A stretch of DNA of 25,362 nucleotides from the NCBI GenBank assembly GCA_946631345.1, contig CAMPAA010000012.1, positions 1 through 25,362 of the forward strand, read 5' to 3'. The DNA is from an uncultured Verrucomicrobiota bacterium. GTDB lineage: Bacteria; Verrucomicrobiota; Kiritimatiellia; RFP12; UBA1067. Below are positions 15,197 to 23,215 of this stretch, in pieces. A program made the translations under genes and the position numbers. The notes below the pieces were generated by a model, which had not been told where the DNA came from, ran no database searches, and worked only from the letters and a program-made list of their open reading frames with translations. Within the stretch, counting starts at the first letter, position 1, and every line of letters begins with the position of its first letter.

Positions 15197-16372
15197 TTAG
15201 TCGCGCCAACCGTGGCGGTCTGCGAAATCCATGTACCGGTTCCAGTCGTACAGCGTGAGGTTGTGCTTGCCGACGCGCAGGTGGTATGAGATGCATCCAT
15301 CCTGAAGCGGACGCTCCGGCGGGGGGAACCCGTCGGACACGAGCCCCTTCAGGCCGTAGAGCTCCCATGCCGGCGAGGCGAGCGCTCCGCTCCAGTATTC
15401 CCCTTCCTGCCCGGCCCACATGTCCTCGGTGGCTGACGCTATGCACACGAGCCGAGGCGCGATGAGGGCGATGAACTCATGCTGGTCCACTCTCCACTCC
15501 AGCTCGGCGTTCACGTGGGCAATGTAGTTTGCGCAGAACCAGTAGGGGAAGCTTCTCACTATCGCCGATAGATGCTCGGACTTCGGCAGGTCGATGTGGT
15601 TGAGCTTCGCGCCCGAACATCCCGAATCGTTCGAGCACGCCATGGCGAAGCGACGATCATACACAGCGGCGACCAGGGCCGTCTTGCCACCGCGAGAATG
15701 GCCGACAACGGCGACATGCCTGGCATCAAGCAGCGGCTCCGTCTCGATCCAGTCCATGACCCTGCTCGCGCCCCACGCCCATGCGGAAAGCGTGCCCCAC
15801 AGGGCGTGGCTCTTGCGCCGCCCCGGCTCCTCGAAGCACGCGAACACGCCCTGCCTGTTGCCGGTGTTCCAGTCCGGCGCGATGTCGCCGTTCCAGAACG
15901 AGATGGCCGCATATCCGCGCGAAACGATCTCCTCTGCGGGCCAGAACTCGCTCTTGCGCCGACGCGTGGGGTCGATGTTCTCGTCCGGCGGCCGGTTGCA
16001 GATGAGCAGGAACGCAGGAGCCGGCTTCTCCTGCCGGGGGATGAACGCCGTGAACGTGAACTTGCCGCCGCCGTATGGGCCTGCATATGTCACGCGGATG
16101 CGCTTGCGCACGGCCTTGCTGTCCATCATCACGGCGTCAGGCTCGGCGCGCTCGAACGACAGCGATGCGGGCCTCTCCACAGGACGCCGCCCGTACTCCT
16201 CCTCCGTGAACTCGGCCAGCAGTTCGGGCGCGCGCACCTTCTCCCACTGTCCGCGCGTTGTGACCTTCTCACCGGAGAATGTGGTCATCAGCTCCGGTAC
16301 ATTCTCGGGAATCGGTGCGGCGGCTGCCACAAGCGCCGCCAGCGCAAAAGATGCCGCAATGAGTTTTTCCAT
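15197..16372 (-). CDS. Secreted CE15-like glucuronoyl esterase
   Basis: 391 residues from ATG 16372 (AAGGA seven bases upstream; an ATG two codons earlier is also possible). A signal peptide (MEKLIAASFALAALVAAAAP) directs export. The alpha/beta-hydrolase core has the nucleophile elbow GHSRGGKTAL with Ser226, matching the CE15 G-x-S-R-x-G-K pattern, then CSNDSGCSGAKLN, YWFCANY, RVDQHEFIALIAPR, the acidic ATEDMWAGQEGE region and GKHNLTLYDW with the expected catalytic His370. CE15 enzymes hydrolyse esters of 4-O-methyl-glucuronic acid in lignin-carbohydrate and xylan polymers. An acetylxylan-esterase-like activity is an alternative, but the surrounding blocks favour CE15. It lies about 45 bases downstream of queD with no obvious promoter of its own. 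Confidence 0.85.
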   Translation of the reverse strand: MEKLIAASFALAALVAAAAPIPENVPELMTTFSGEKVTTRGQWEKVRAPELLAEFTEEEYGRRPVERPASLSFERAEPDAVMMDSKAVRKRIRVTYAGPYGGGKFTFTAFIPRQEKPAPAFLLICNRPPDENIDPTRRRKSEFWPAEEIVSRGYAAISFWNGDIAPDWNTGNRQGVFACFEEPGRRKSHALWGTLSAWAWGASRVMDWIETEPLLDARHVAVVGHSRGGKTALVAAVYDRRFAMACSNDSGCSGAKLNHIDLPKSEHLSAIVRSFPYWFCANYIAHVNAELEWRVDQHEFIALIAPRLVCIASATEDMWAGQEGEYWSGALASPAWELYGLKGLVSDGFPPPERPLQDGCISYHLRVGKHNLTLYDWNRYMDFADRHGWRD

Positions 16373-16417
16373 CTCCATTTCCTTCTCTCGGATGCAACGA
16401 CACGCCCGGAATGGGCG

Positions 16418-16834
16418 TCATTCGGCGGTGTACTCCGCGCACGAATCGGCTGTCTCGTACACGCGCACGGAGCAAAGCCCGTCGATGCGATCCGCAAGCG
16501 CTTCGAATATCCACCGCGCAAGGTTCTCCGCCGTGGACCTGAACGGTATTGCAGCCGCCCTCATCCCGTTCTTGCTGACAACCGCCGCTATCTCGGATTC
16601 TGCGGCGCTCGTCTCGTCGTATATGAAAGCGTGGTCGAACTTCGCAAGGACCGTCTCTTCGCAGATGCGCTTGACGTCCTTGAAATCCATCACCATGTCG
16701 GAGCCGTCGTTCTCGGCCTGCCGCACGCTCACGTCCACGCGGTATGTGTGGCCGTGGAGATTCTTGCACAGCCCCTTGTGGTTCGTGAGCACATGTGCGG
16801 CATCGAACTTGACGGACTTGGTGATCGTCAGCAC
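16418..16834 (-). CDS. queD: 6-carboxy-5,6,7,8-tetrahydropterin synthase (QueD/PTPS family)
   Basis: 138 residues. Converts 7,8-dihydroneopterin triphosphate to 6-carboxytetrahydropterin on the way to queuosine-type deazapurines. Zinc ligands are His14 (FDAAH), His27 and His29 (NLHGHTYRV), the catalytic cysteine is Cys23 (GLCKN), and FDHAF and YETADS carry the conserved Asp-His and Glu. Length is typical. The start is a GTG at 16834, nine bases after the parvulin gene stop, with only a distant GAGAAG as ribosome binding site. No other queuosine gene (queC, queE, queF) is nearby. The stop codon region forms a small 6-bp hairpin (16402-16418). Confidence 0.9.
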   Translation of the reverse strand: MLTITKSVKFDAAHVLTNHKGLCKNLHGHTYRVDVSVRQAENDGSDMVMDFKDVKRICEETVLAKFDHAFIYDETSAAESEIAAVVSKNGMRAAAIPFRSTAENLARWIFEALADRIDGLCSVRVYETADSCAEYTAE

Positions 16835-16843
16835 GGCGACGTA

Positions 16844-17989
16844 TTACTTCTTCTCGGCCGGCTTCGCAGCTGGCTTCTCGGACGGTTTCGCCGCAGGCTT
16901 TGCCGCGGGCGTCACCTTGACCGGCTTGGACGATACGGGCTTGGCGGCGGGCTTCTCGTCCTGTTCAGGCACCAGCGCGGGGAATCCGGGAGCCTCGATC
17001 TTCGCCGCCTTGCGGAGCTTGTCGAAATATGCACCCATCGCCTGCTGGCTCTTCATGCCCTTCATGCGCTTCTCGACATCCTCCTTCGTGGGAACCGGCT
17101 GCGCTGCGCGCGCATTGAGGAGAATGTGGGAGGCCTTCACCTTCTCGGGCGATGAGGGCTTGTCACCCTCAGCCTTCACTGCGGGGATCTTCTTGTCCAC
17201 AAGTATGAGATGCCAGCCGAACTGCGTCTTCACAGGGTCGGAAACCTTGCCGGGCTCGATGGAGAAGGCAACCTTCTCGAACTCTGGCACCATCTGCCCC
17301 TTGGCGAACTCTCCAAGGTCGCCGCCCTTTTCCTTGGACGGGCAGCTGGACTCCTTCTTGGCCATCTCCGCAAACTTCGCGGGGAGATCCTTTGCGGAAA
17401 CCTTGTCGAGCTGCGCCTTGAGCTCCTTGATCTTCTTCTCGGCGCCGGCGGCGGCCTTGGCGGCTGCGGCGGCGTTAGAGGTGATGTTGGAGATCGTCTT
17501 GGCGACCTCGGCGGGATCGATCGTGATCTTGTCCTCGACCTCCTGCTTGAGAAGACGCTGGATCACGATGATGTCCCTGAGAGCCTGTTCCGCCTTGTCC
17601 TTGCCGAGCGGAAACTGCGCCGCGAACTCATCGAACGTCTTCGGCGCACCGGGACGGCCCGCGCCCTCCTTGATGATCTCGTCTTTCTTCTTCTGGAGAT
17701 CCTCAGGCGTCACCGTGTCGAGCCCTTTCTTCTTGGCCTCGCCGAGCAGCAGCGTCTCCATCAGGAACTTCTGTGCGAGCTGCTCCTCAAACATCTTCTT
17801 CGCCTGCTCCATCTGGTCGGCGGGAATCTTCCCCTTGCGCGCCGCCACGAGCGCCGCAACGTCCTTGTCCAGCTCACAGCGTGTGAGCGACTGGCCGTTC
17901 ACCGTGACCAGAGCCTCCTCGTCCTTGCTGCAGCAGCCCGTAATGCACGCCGCTGCGAGTGCCGCAACGCCTATGACCTTGATTTTCAT
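16844..17989 (-). CDS. Parvulin-type peptidyl-prolyl isomerase lipoprotein with rearranged rotamase domain
   Basis: 381 residues. The signal sequence ends in a lipobox (CITGC, Cys19), so this is a lipid-anchored extracytoplasmic foldase of the PrsA/SurA kind. Residues about 25-160 are a helical SurA_N-like chaperone region (VTVNGQSLTRCELDKDV, then a long charged helix). The rotamase blocks GGDLGEF (222-228), GQMVPEFEKVAFSIEPGKVS and FGWHLILVDKK (257-267) are present. The first strand that normally precedes them (ASHIL) is absent there and instead appears afterwards at 286-291 (KVKASHILLN). The tail (347-381) is a lysine/alanine/proline repeat. ATG 17989 has AAGGAG eight bases upstream. It is followed nine bases later by queD. 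Confidence 0.88.
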   Translation of the reverse strand: MKIKVIGVAALAAACITGCCSKDEEALVTVNGQSLTRCELDKDVAALVAARKGKIPADQMEQAKKMFEEQLAQKFLMETLLLGEAKKKGLDTVTPEDLQKKKDEIIKEGAGRPGAPKTFDEFAAQFPLGKDKAEQALRDIIVIQRLLKQEVEDKITIDPAEVAKTISNITSNAAAAAKAAAGAEKKIKELKAQLDKVSAKDLPAKFAEMAKKESSCPSKEKGGDLGEFAKGQMVPEFEKVAFSIEPGKVSDPVKTQFGWHLILVDKKIPAVKAEGDKPSSPEKVKASHILLNARAAQPVPTKEDVEKRMKGMKSQQAMGAYFDKLRKAAKIEAPGFPALVPEQDEKPAAKPVSSKPVKVTPAAKPAAKPSEKPAAKPAEKK

Positions 17990-18034
17990 TCTGTTATCTC
18001 CTTGGATGGATACTTTTATGCTTAAAGAACGCGT

Positions 18035-18063
18035 ATAGTACCATTTACCGCCCTTTAGGTCAA
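18035..18063 (-). promoter_or_regulatory. Sigma70-type promoter for the parvulin lipoprotein/queD unit
   Basis: Minus strand: TTGACC (18063-18058), exactly 17 bases, then TACTAT (18040-18035), preceded by the TGG extension. This is the closest match to a full consensus promoter in the window. Predicted start near 18028, with a leader of about 39 bases carrying AAGGAG. Confidence 0.75.
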
Positions 18064-18125
18064 GCGGTTTCGCCCATAAGGAAATGATACCGCAGTTTGC
18101 CGTAATAATGGCGCTACGATTGGCG

Positions 18126-19487
18126 CTAACCTCTCGCGACTGCCTTCCCTACACCAACGCCGATCCCGACAGCCGTACCGGTGATGCGATAGCTCGCCTG
18201 TGGAAGGAATGCCCCCGAAATGCAGCGCCCAGCCATGTAGAGGTTGTCAAGGTCCTTCGCACGGCACGCCCTTAGCGGAATCTGGTACGGCTTGGCACGG
18301 CGCGCCACATGCACGGGCTGGCCGGCTGGACGAACATTGTTCATCGCCTTCGACACCGCATGCAGGTCCAGTCCAAACGAACATGTGCAAAGCCCGTCCG
18401 GGAACTTCCGGCCCTCAAGGCAGTCCTCAAGCGTGATCGTGTAGCGGCCATGCAGCCGGCGCGCGCGCCTGTGCCCGATCTGCTCAGCCGTCATGACGAG
18501 CCGCAGGCCATCCCACGCCTTGCCGCCCTTGCGCGAAAGAGCATCCACCATGCCAAACACCTCCCTCCGGGCGCGCATCGTTGCCTCGGTGATGGAGTCT
18601 GCGTCATCCACTGGCACGTCGTATTCGTGGTTGCACATGAATGCGTACAGATGCGGATGCACCCTAAACATCGTTGGATGGCCATATGACGGGGTTATCC
18701 CAACCCGGTTCATCTCTTTCAACAGCACGAACTTCGCGTCATGAACCCTCGATCCATCCTCAGCGAAGTTCGATGCCTCGTTTGCAATGCATTTCAGTAT
18801 GCCTCGGTCGTCTGGTATCGTCACGAGAGCGATGAGAGATGCCGGCTGCTCGGGATCCCCGGGCGCATCGCCGCCAACGTCATATCCGCATCCTGCAAGC
18901 GCACCAAGATCACCGTCACCGGTGCAGTCCACGAACCTTTTCGCGCGCCACGCTTCGCGTCCGCTCTTCGATTCCGTGATCACCGCCTCGATATTCCGCC
19001 CGGACCTGTCGCGCACCGCGCCAGCCACGGACGTATGGAGACGCACCCTGACCCCTGCGTCAGCGCACATCTCCTCGCAGACGAGCTTCATGTACTCCGG
19101 CTCGTAGATGAAGCTGTGCGTGTCGTTCTTCGGACGGCGATGACACCTCGCCCCGTAAGTGTCGAGACGAGAAAGCACCTCGCGGTCGAAATCGGAATTG
19201 TTGAAGCCTATGAGGCACGACAGCAGACCGCTCGTCCATATGCCGCCGAGCGAACCGTGCGCCTCTACGAGAGCGACCTTCGCCCCTTCACGCGCAGCCG
19301 TAACCGCAGTCGCCAGGCCGGCTGGTCCGCCGCCCGCCACGAGCACGTCATACTCGCCGACCACCGGGATGTCGCGCGCGGCCTCGCGCAGCGATCCGCA
19401 CGCTCTTTTCGCCGCCTTTCCGCCTTCCGCCGCCGCAAGCGCCGTAGCCGCAAGCGTGCTCCCGAAAAATGCCCTTCTCGTAACCAT
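18126..19487 (-). CDS. Tat-exported FAD-dependent oxidoreductase
   Basis: 453 residues from ATG 19487, chosen because a near-perfect AAGGAGG lies five bases upstream and because it places the twin-arginine motif (TRRAFFGS, residues 3-10) at the N-terminus; an ATG at 19520, directly after the upstream stop, gives 11 more residues but has no ribosome binding site. The FAD-binding Rossmann motif AGGGPAGLATAV starts at residue 51, followed by GSLGGIWTSGLLS; a VDCTGDGDLGALAG block and a C-terminal AGRCISGAFLPQASYRITGT segment complete the FAD_oxidored (PF12831) pattern. Related proteins occur beside glycoside hydrolases in PVC bacteria and may oxidise sugars, but the substrate is unknown. It lies 33 bases downstream of the GH20-like gene and is presumably co-transcribed. 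Confidence 0.87.
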   Translation of the reverse strand: MVTRRAFFGSTLAATALAAAEGGKAAKRACGSLREAARDIPVVGEYDVLVAGGGPAGLATAVTAAREGAKVALVEAHGSLGGIWTSGLLSCLIGFNNSDFDREVLSRLDTYGARCHRRPKNDTHSFIYEPEYMKLVCEEMCADAGVRVRLHTSVAGAVRDRSGRNIEAVITESKSGREAWRAKRFVDCTGDGDLGALAGCGYDVGGDAPGDPEQPASLIALVTIPDDRGILKCIANEASNFAEDGSRVHDAKFVLLKEMNRVGITPSYGHPTMFRVHPHLYAFMCNHEYDVPVDDADSITEATMRARREVFGMVDALSRKGGKAWDGLRLVMTAEQIGHRRARRLHGRYTITLEDCLEGRKFPDGLCTCSFGLDLHAVSKAMNNVRPAGQPVHVARRAKPYQIPLRACRAKDLDNLYMAGRCISGAFLPQASYRITGTAVGIGVGVGKAVARG

Positions 19488-19520
19488 TGCAACCTCCTTT
19501 GTCGCTTCTTTGTGTTCCAT

Positions 19521-20519
19521 TCAGCCAATCTTCAAGGCCTCTGCGAAGATGTCCGCGCCCTTCATGTTGATCTCGTTCGTCTCGTCGCTGTCCACTCGAG
19601 CCCATGGAGCCATCATGAATCCAAGCATCCGGTTCGAATTAACATGCTCGCGCACGAACTTCACCACCAGCCCCATCACCTCGTCTGCGCCGACATTCAT
19701 CGATTTGCGCCGCATGCCAACCCAGTTGCTGCCGCATGCGACCTGCTCGAATCCGTGCCTGTTAAGGTCGATGAAGTTCTGCATCTTCCACCAGTGGGGG
19801 TTCACCTTCGGATCCATGGACAGTTTGGCGTTGTATGCATCGTAGTACCACGCCATCTGCAACACGCTCTTCGGACACCGCGTGAAGTATTCCGGCTTGT
19901 GGGGTCCGCAGTCCGACCACACCCACGCCCGCGCGCCGCGCCGCTCCGCACAGTTCACGGTATACAGGAAATCGTGCCACCACAGTTCTCCTTGACGCGC
20001 CGCAGCGTAGTTAAGCCCCTTCATCCACTCCGCACGCTCTTCGTCGAAACCAAGGTGGATGAGCCTCGGATGTTCAAACACCTCAAGCGCATCGCCGATG
20101 ACGTCATCCACAACGCGATAGTATTCCGATGTGGAAAGCATCCGATGGTAGTCCTTGAGCCATCCATCGTGCATCGCGGAGAAATTGAGCTTCGGGATCG
20201 GCTCAAGACCCATGCCCTTAAGGCGGCGGACCTCCGTGCGCAGCTTGTCGGGCGACCAGCTGCCCTCAATGGCGAGTTCCGGGTGGCTCGGATACACGAG
20301 AGCCTCGCCTATATCGATCACCACCATGTTCATGCCTCGCTCGGCAAGCCTGCCGGTGATCTTCCGCCAGACAGTCTCGTCACATGCAAGCTTCAAGTCC
20401 GGACGCCGCCGGGGAGCCAAGAACTCGTCCTTCATAAGCTCCTGCGGTAGCCACTCGTTCCACATGTTGTGGCCAAGATGCAGCAGGAACGCCTTAATCT
20501 CCTTGTTTCTGTCTTTCAT
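19521..20519 (-). CDS. GH20-like TIM-barrel protein, putative glycoside hydrolase
   Basis: 332 residues. Blocks such as AFLLHLGHNMWNEW, VWRKITGRLAERGMNMVVID, KLRTEVRRLKGMGLEPIPKL and HPRLIHLGFDEERAEW follow the strand-helix rhythm of a TIM barrel. The HLGFDEE segment parallels the H-x-G-x-DE catalytic motif of family 20 hexosaminidases, where Asp-Glu act with the substrate acetamido group. ARAWVWSDC and MLGFMMAPWARV would be later strands. Annotated relatives in Lentisphaerae and Planctomycetes are often called Tat pathway signal proteins, but here no signal peptide is visible from the ATG at 20519 (AAGGGA ten bases upstream), so it may be cytoplasmic. Activity is unproven. Followed after 33 bases by the FAD oxidoreductase. 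Confidence 0.75.
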   Translation of the reverse strand: MKDRNKEIKAFLLHLGHNMWNEWLPQELMKDEFLAPRRRPDLKLACDETVWRKITGRLAERGMNMVVIDIGEALVYPSHPELAIEGSWSPDKLRTEVRRLKGMGLEPIPKLNFSAMHDGWLKDYHRMLSTSEYYRVVDDVIGDALEVFEHPRLIHLGFDEERAEWMKGLNYAAARQGELWWHDFLYTVNCAERRGARAWVWSDCGPHKPEYFTRCPKSVLQMAWYYDAYNAKLSMDPKVNPHWWKMQNFIDLNRHGFEQVACGSNWVGMRRKSMNVGADEVMGLVVKFVREHVNSNRMLGFMMAPWARVDSDETNEINMKGADIFAEALKIG

Positions 20520-20536
20520 GGACCTACATTCCCTTG

Positions 20537-20565
20537 ACTGTAAGCTGATTGCTTGCTGTTGCCAA
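20537..20565 (-). promoter_or_regulatory. Possible sigma70-type promoter for the GH20-like/FAD oxidoreductase pair
   Basis: In the 101-base gap after the DUF4838 gene the minus strand reads TTGGCA (20565-20560), 17 bases, TACAGT (20542-20537). The -10 matches the consensus at only four of six positions. The expected start near 20530 leaves about 11 bases before the ATG. The rest of the gap (20566-20620) shows no recognisable feature. Confidence 0.4.
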
Positions 20566-20620
20566 ATCGAAGTCTTGCCCCAATCCTCATCTGTTATTCC
20601 ACCTGATATGCGGCGGCGAG

Positions 20621-23179
20621 CTATTTGAACACAAGATTGCCCATCGCATAAGGCGATGCGAACGTACGGGACTGGAGGTTTGGATTCCAGAGCAGCTGTA
20701 CTGGCTTCTTTGGCCTCTGCTGCTTGTTCGTGTCGCGCCCGATGTTGAACCGCCACACGTCGCCATGCTTCGGCGCCTTGGCGTCAAGATCGGCGTATGG
20801 CAGCTTGATGAACAGTCGCCACTTGCCGCCCTTGCGCATGTTCTTCGCCGCCACCGAGGAGTTCCACCGTTGATCATCCTTGCGGAAATAGGGATCGAGA
20901 GGATCCTTCAAAAACCCGAATCTTGCATCGTAGAACGCGCCGTCGAACGGCGAGAATATGAAATGGCAGCGCTTGTCGACCTGATTGCCTGCGGCGATGA
21001 GAATATCGCAGTTTTCCGTGCGCCATATCGGGCCGTCGCGACCGAAGAGATCTAATGGCACGTCATCAGCAAGATCGCTTTCCATCGCCACGTAGAGCGC
21101 GTCCGCACCGGCCAGAGCCTTAAACCTTGCCTTCTGCGCCACCTTCTCCATCTGCATGCCGCTCAAATCCGCCCATGCTGCGGCAGCCCATTCGCCGCCC
21201 TCAAAGTCGGAGCTGGACGGCTCCGCCACCGTGCGCGCCACGGAATAGCTCTTCACGTAGGCGCCAGGCAGAACGCCGCTTTCACGAAGAATCTTGGTAT
21301 CCCATCCAACAGGCGAACCAAGCGTAGCCAGAAGTCTTCCGTTGGTGAATAGGATCGGACGAGTCAGCGCCTTGCCGAAAAGGTGGATTTCAGGCCAGCC
21401 TTCAATGCTGCGCGTCCGTCCGTCCGCCCCAGTGCAGATGCTGTCAAGAATGCTGTTGCGTGCGTCAATCTTGTCCAGTAGCGGCGCAAGCGTTCCCTGC
21501 GATGGTGACGTACGGAAGCCTGCATAAAGAGTGGCTATCTGGCCGAGGTTCTTCACATACTCGAACTCGGCACGCACCAGTTCAAGGCGTTTCTTGCGCT
21601 TAAGGGTGTCGGCATGCCGTTCGGCGTACTTCAGGCATGTTTCCATCGTCTTCAGCACGTCAGGCGTATATACGAACGACAGCAGCTCCATCGGGTTCTG
21701 TATCTGCGCATCGCGGTAGCTGCTGGTCATTCGCAGCGCGCCGCCGTCAAGCCCACCCTCCATGAGGTTGATGCCGCGAAGGCGACGGTCGAGAGTCTCG
21801 TAGAACTTCCGCATCTGCGGCGCGCAGACCGGGCCGAACGCCCGTGTGCAGTATTCGTCCACGGCCTTGTCCACGTCAAGATCCGGATTTTCAACGGCAT
21901 GGTTGAACACCCAGTACTGCGGGCCTTCCATCCCGAACATATTGCCATATCCGCACCGGTAGATGCCATGTATGCCGTAGTCGATCATCATCTTGGCGAA
22001 ATCGCGGCAGCGCATCCAGCTGCGTTTCGGCGTGAGGCCGAGCGGCTGGTATCCGCCCCACATATAGATGTAGGCCGTAAAGCCTTTCGGCACTTCATAC
22101 CGCTTCCATTCCTCAAGCTGCTCCGGGCTTACATGGCACAGTTCAATCATCACGTTTGACGGAAATTTCCGGAATGTCTTCGGCGGCTTGAGAGTGGCCG
22201 AGTAGCAGAGGATGTGCACGACCTTGCCGGGCCGTTCCTTGAGCATTCGCTCTGCGATGTTGCGGTGAAGTATCCATATCTTCTCGCCGATGTATTCCGC
22301 GTCAGGCCCGCCGAACGCCTTGCAGTTCTCGCACTCGCAGAACTGCCACCCGTCCTGCTGCGCGAGCTGCACCACGTCCGCGCCGTCGTCGTATCGACGC
22401 TTCAGCTCCTCCACGATCAGCTCCTGCACTTCTGGGTTCGATATGCATAGCGTTGGGTTCTTCTCGTCAGATCCGATGCGCGTGCCCGATACCAGCCCGA
22501 AGTATTCGGGATGCTTCTTGAAGTACTTCGACGGTGGACAGGCCTTTGGATAGGTGTGCCCGCCGTAGCTGTAGTAGCGCCCGCGCCCGTAGATGCCGTT
22601 GGCATAGTCGTAGAGAGGCGTGGAGCTTTGCGCCACGGAGTATTCAAGCTTCGGGTCATGGCGGCTGAACGTGCCGTCGGGAACCTCGACCTTCTCGATC
22701 TTCGGAATGTCGGTGCCGATATCGCCAGGCATGAGGAAGCGCACGTCCATGTAGTCCTCCATGAACCGTGTGATCGCCTTCAGCGTCGGCACGGGCGAAG
22801 AATGTCCTTTGTTAGACGCGATTCCGGGATGTATCGCCCGGTCGCATCCAAAGAGATAGATGTCTCCCCCCTTTTCGGCGATAACGCTCGAAAAGTCCTT
22901 CATCCCTTCAGGCACGAGCCCTGCCCGCTTCGCAGCCGCCTCGCCGATGTATATCGCCCTGCCGCCCTTGAACCTCCCGAGCCGGGACGTCTCAAGCTCA
23001 AGCCCTGCGCCCTCCTTGAGCGCATCCTTCAATTTGTCCGCCGCCTTGTAAATGTCGGCGGCGATGCCGCTTCGCTCGTATTCCGGCACCACTATCGTGA
23101 ATGTTTCGTCCACGGTGACCGCCATCGCGGCGGCGGAAGTGAACGCAAAAAACACTGAGGCAAGCTGTTTCATGGTCAT
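20621..23179 (-). CDS. Secreted DUF4838 (alpha-glucuronidase-like) protein
   Basis: 852 residues from ATG 23179, with GGAG six bases upstream; its signal peptide is MTMKQLASVFFAFTSAAAMA. An N-terminal alpha/beta domain of about 100 residues (TIVVPEYERSGIAADIYKAA) resembles the accessory domain before GH67/GH115 alpha-glucuronidases. The central DUF4838 (PF16126) barrel carries RFLMPGDIGTDIP, YSYGGHTYPKACP, LCISNPEVQELI, VQLAQQDGWQFCECENCKAF with its C-x-C-x2-C, and AYIYMWGGYQPLG. The last 170 residues, ending in a GDVWRFNIGRDTNKQQ block, look like a CBM9/DOMON-type carbohydrate-binding module. Release or binding of uronic acid-containing glycans is inferred, not shown. The gene is 36 bases downstream of the beta-helix gene, likely in the same operon. 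Confidence 0.85.
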   Translation of the reverse strand: MTMKQLASVFFAFTSAAAMAVTVDETFTIVVPEYERSGIAADIYKAADKLKDALKEGAGLELETSRLGRFKGGRAIYIGEAAAKRAGLVPEGMKDFSSVIAEKGGDIYLFGCDRAIHPGIASNKGHSSPVPTLKAITRFMEDYMDVRFLMPGDIGTDIPKIEKVEVPDGTFSRHDPKLEYSVAQSSTPLYDYANGIYGRGRYYSYGGHTYPKACPPSKYFKKHPEYFGLVSGTRIGSDEKNPTLCISNPEVQELIVEELKRRYDDGADVVQLAQQDGWQFCECENCKAFGGPDAEYIGEKIWILHRNIAERMLKERPGKVVHILCYSATLKPPKTFRKFPSNVMIELCHVSPEQLEEWKRYEVPKGFTAYIYMWGGYQPLGLTPKRSWMRCRDFAKMMIDYGIHGIYRCGYGNMFGMEGPQYWVFNHAVENPDLDVDKAVDEYCTRAFGPVCAPQMRKFYETLDRRLRGINLMEGGLDGGALRMTSSYRDAQIQNPMELLSFVYTPDVLKTMETCLKYAERHADTLKRKKRLELVRAEFEYVKNLGQIATLYAGFRTSPSQGTLAPLLDKIDARNSILDSICTGADGRTRSIEGWPEIHLFGKALTRPILFTNGRLLATLGSPVGWDTKILRESGVLPGAYVKSYSVARTVAEPSSSDFEGGEWAAAAWADLSGMQMEKVAQKARFKALAGADALYVAMESDLADDVPLDLFGRDGPIWRTENCDILIAAGNQVDKRCHFIFSPFDGAFYDARFGFLKDPLDPYFRKDDQRWNSSVAAKNMRKGGKWRLFIKLPYADLDAKAPKHGDVWRFNIGRDTNKQQRPKKPVQLLWNPNLQSRTFASPYAMGNLVFK

Positions 23180-23215
23180 TTTCCTCTCCTTTGCCAATTT
23201 TCGTGCGGAAAGCGT

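Noticed and set aside
16402..16418. A small hairpin (ACGCCC/GGGCGT, 5-base loop) at the end of queD
   Set aside because: Only six base pairs and no T-run after it on the minus strand; might slow polymerase but is too weak to call a terminator.
15594..18038. An 814-codon open frame on the plus strand opposite the esterase, queD and parvulin genes
   Set aside because: It is antisense to three well-supported genes, has serine/alanine/arginine-rich composition typical of GC-rich shadow frames, and shows no domain.
18109..18128. Direct repeat TGGCGCTA-CGAT-TGGCGCTA at the end of the oxidoreductase gene
   Set aside because: Only two short copies, one covering the stop codon region; no insertion or recombination context.
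18741..20450. A 569-codon open frame on the plus strand opposite the oxidoreductase and GH20-like genes
   Set aside because: Rich in Arg/His/Val with no recognisable motif; the minus-strand frames carry clear FAD and TIM-barrel features.
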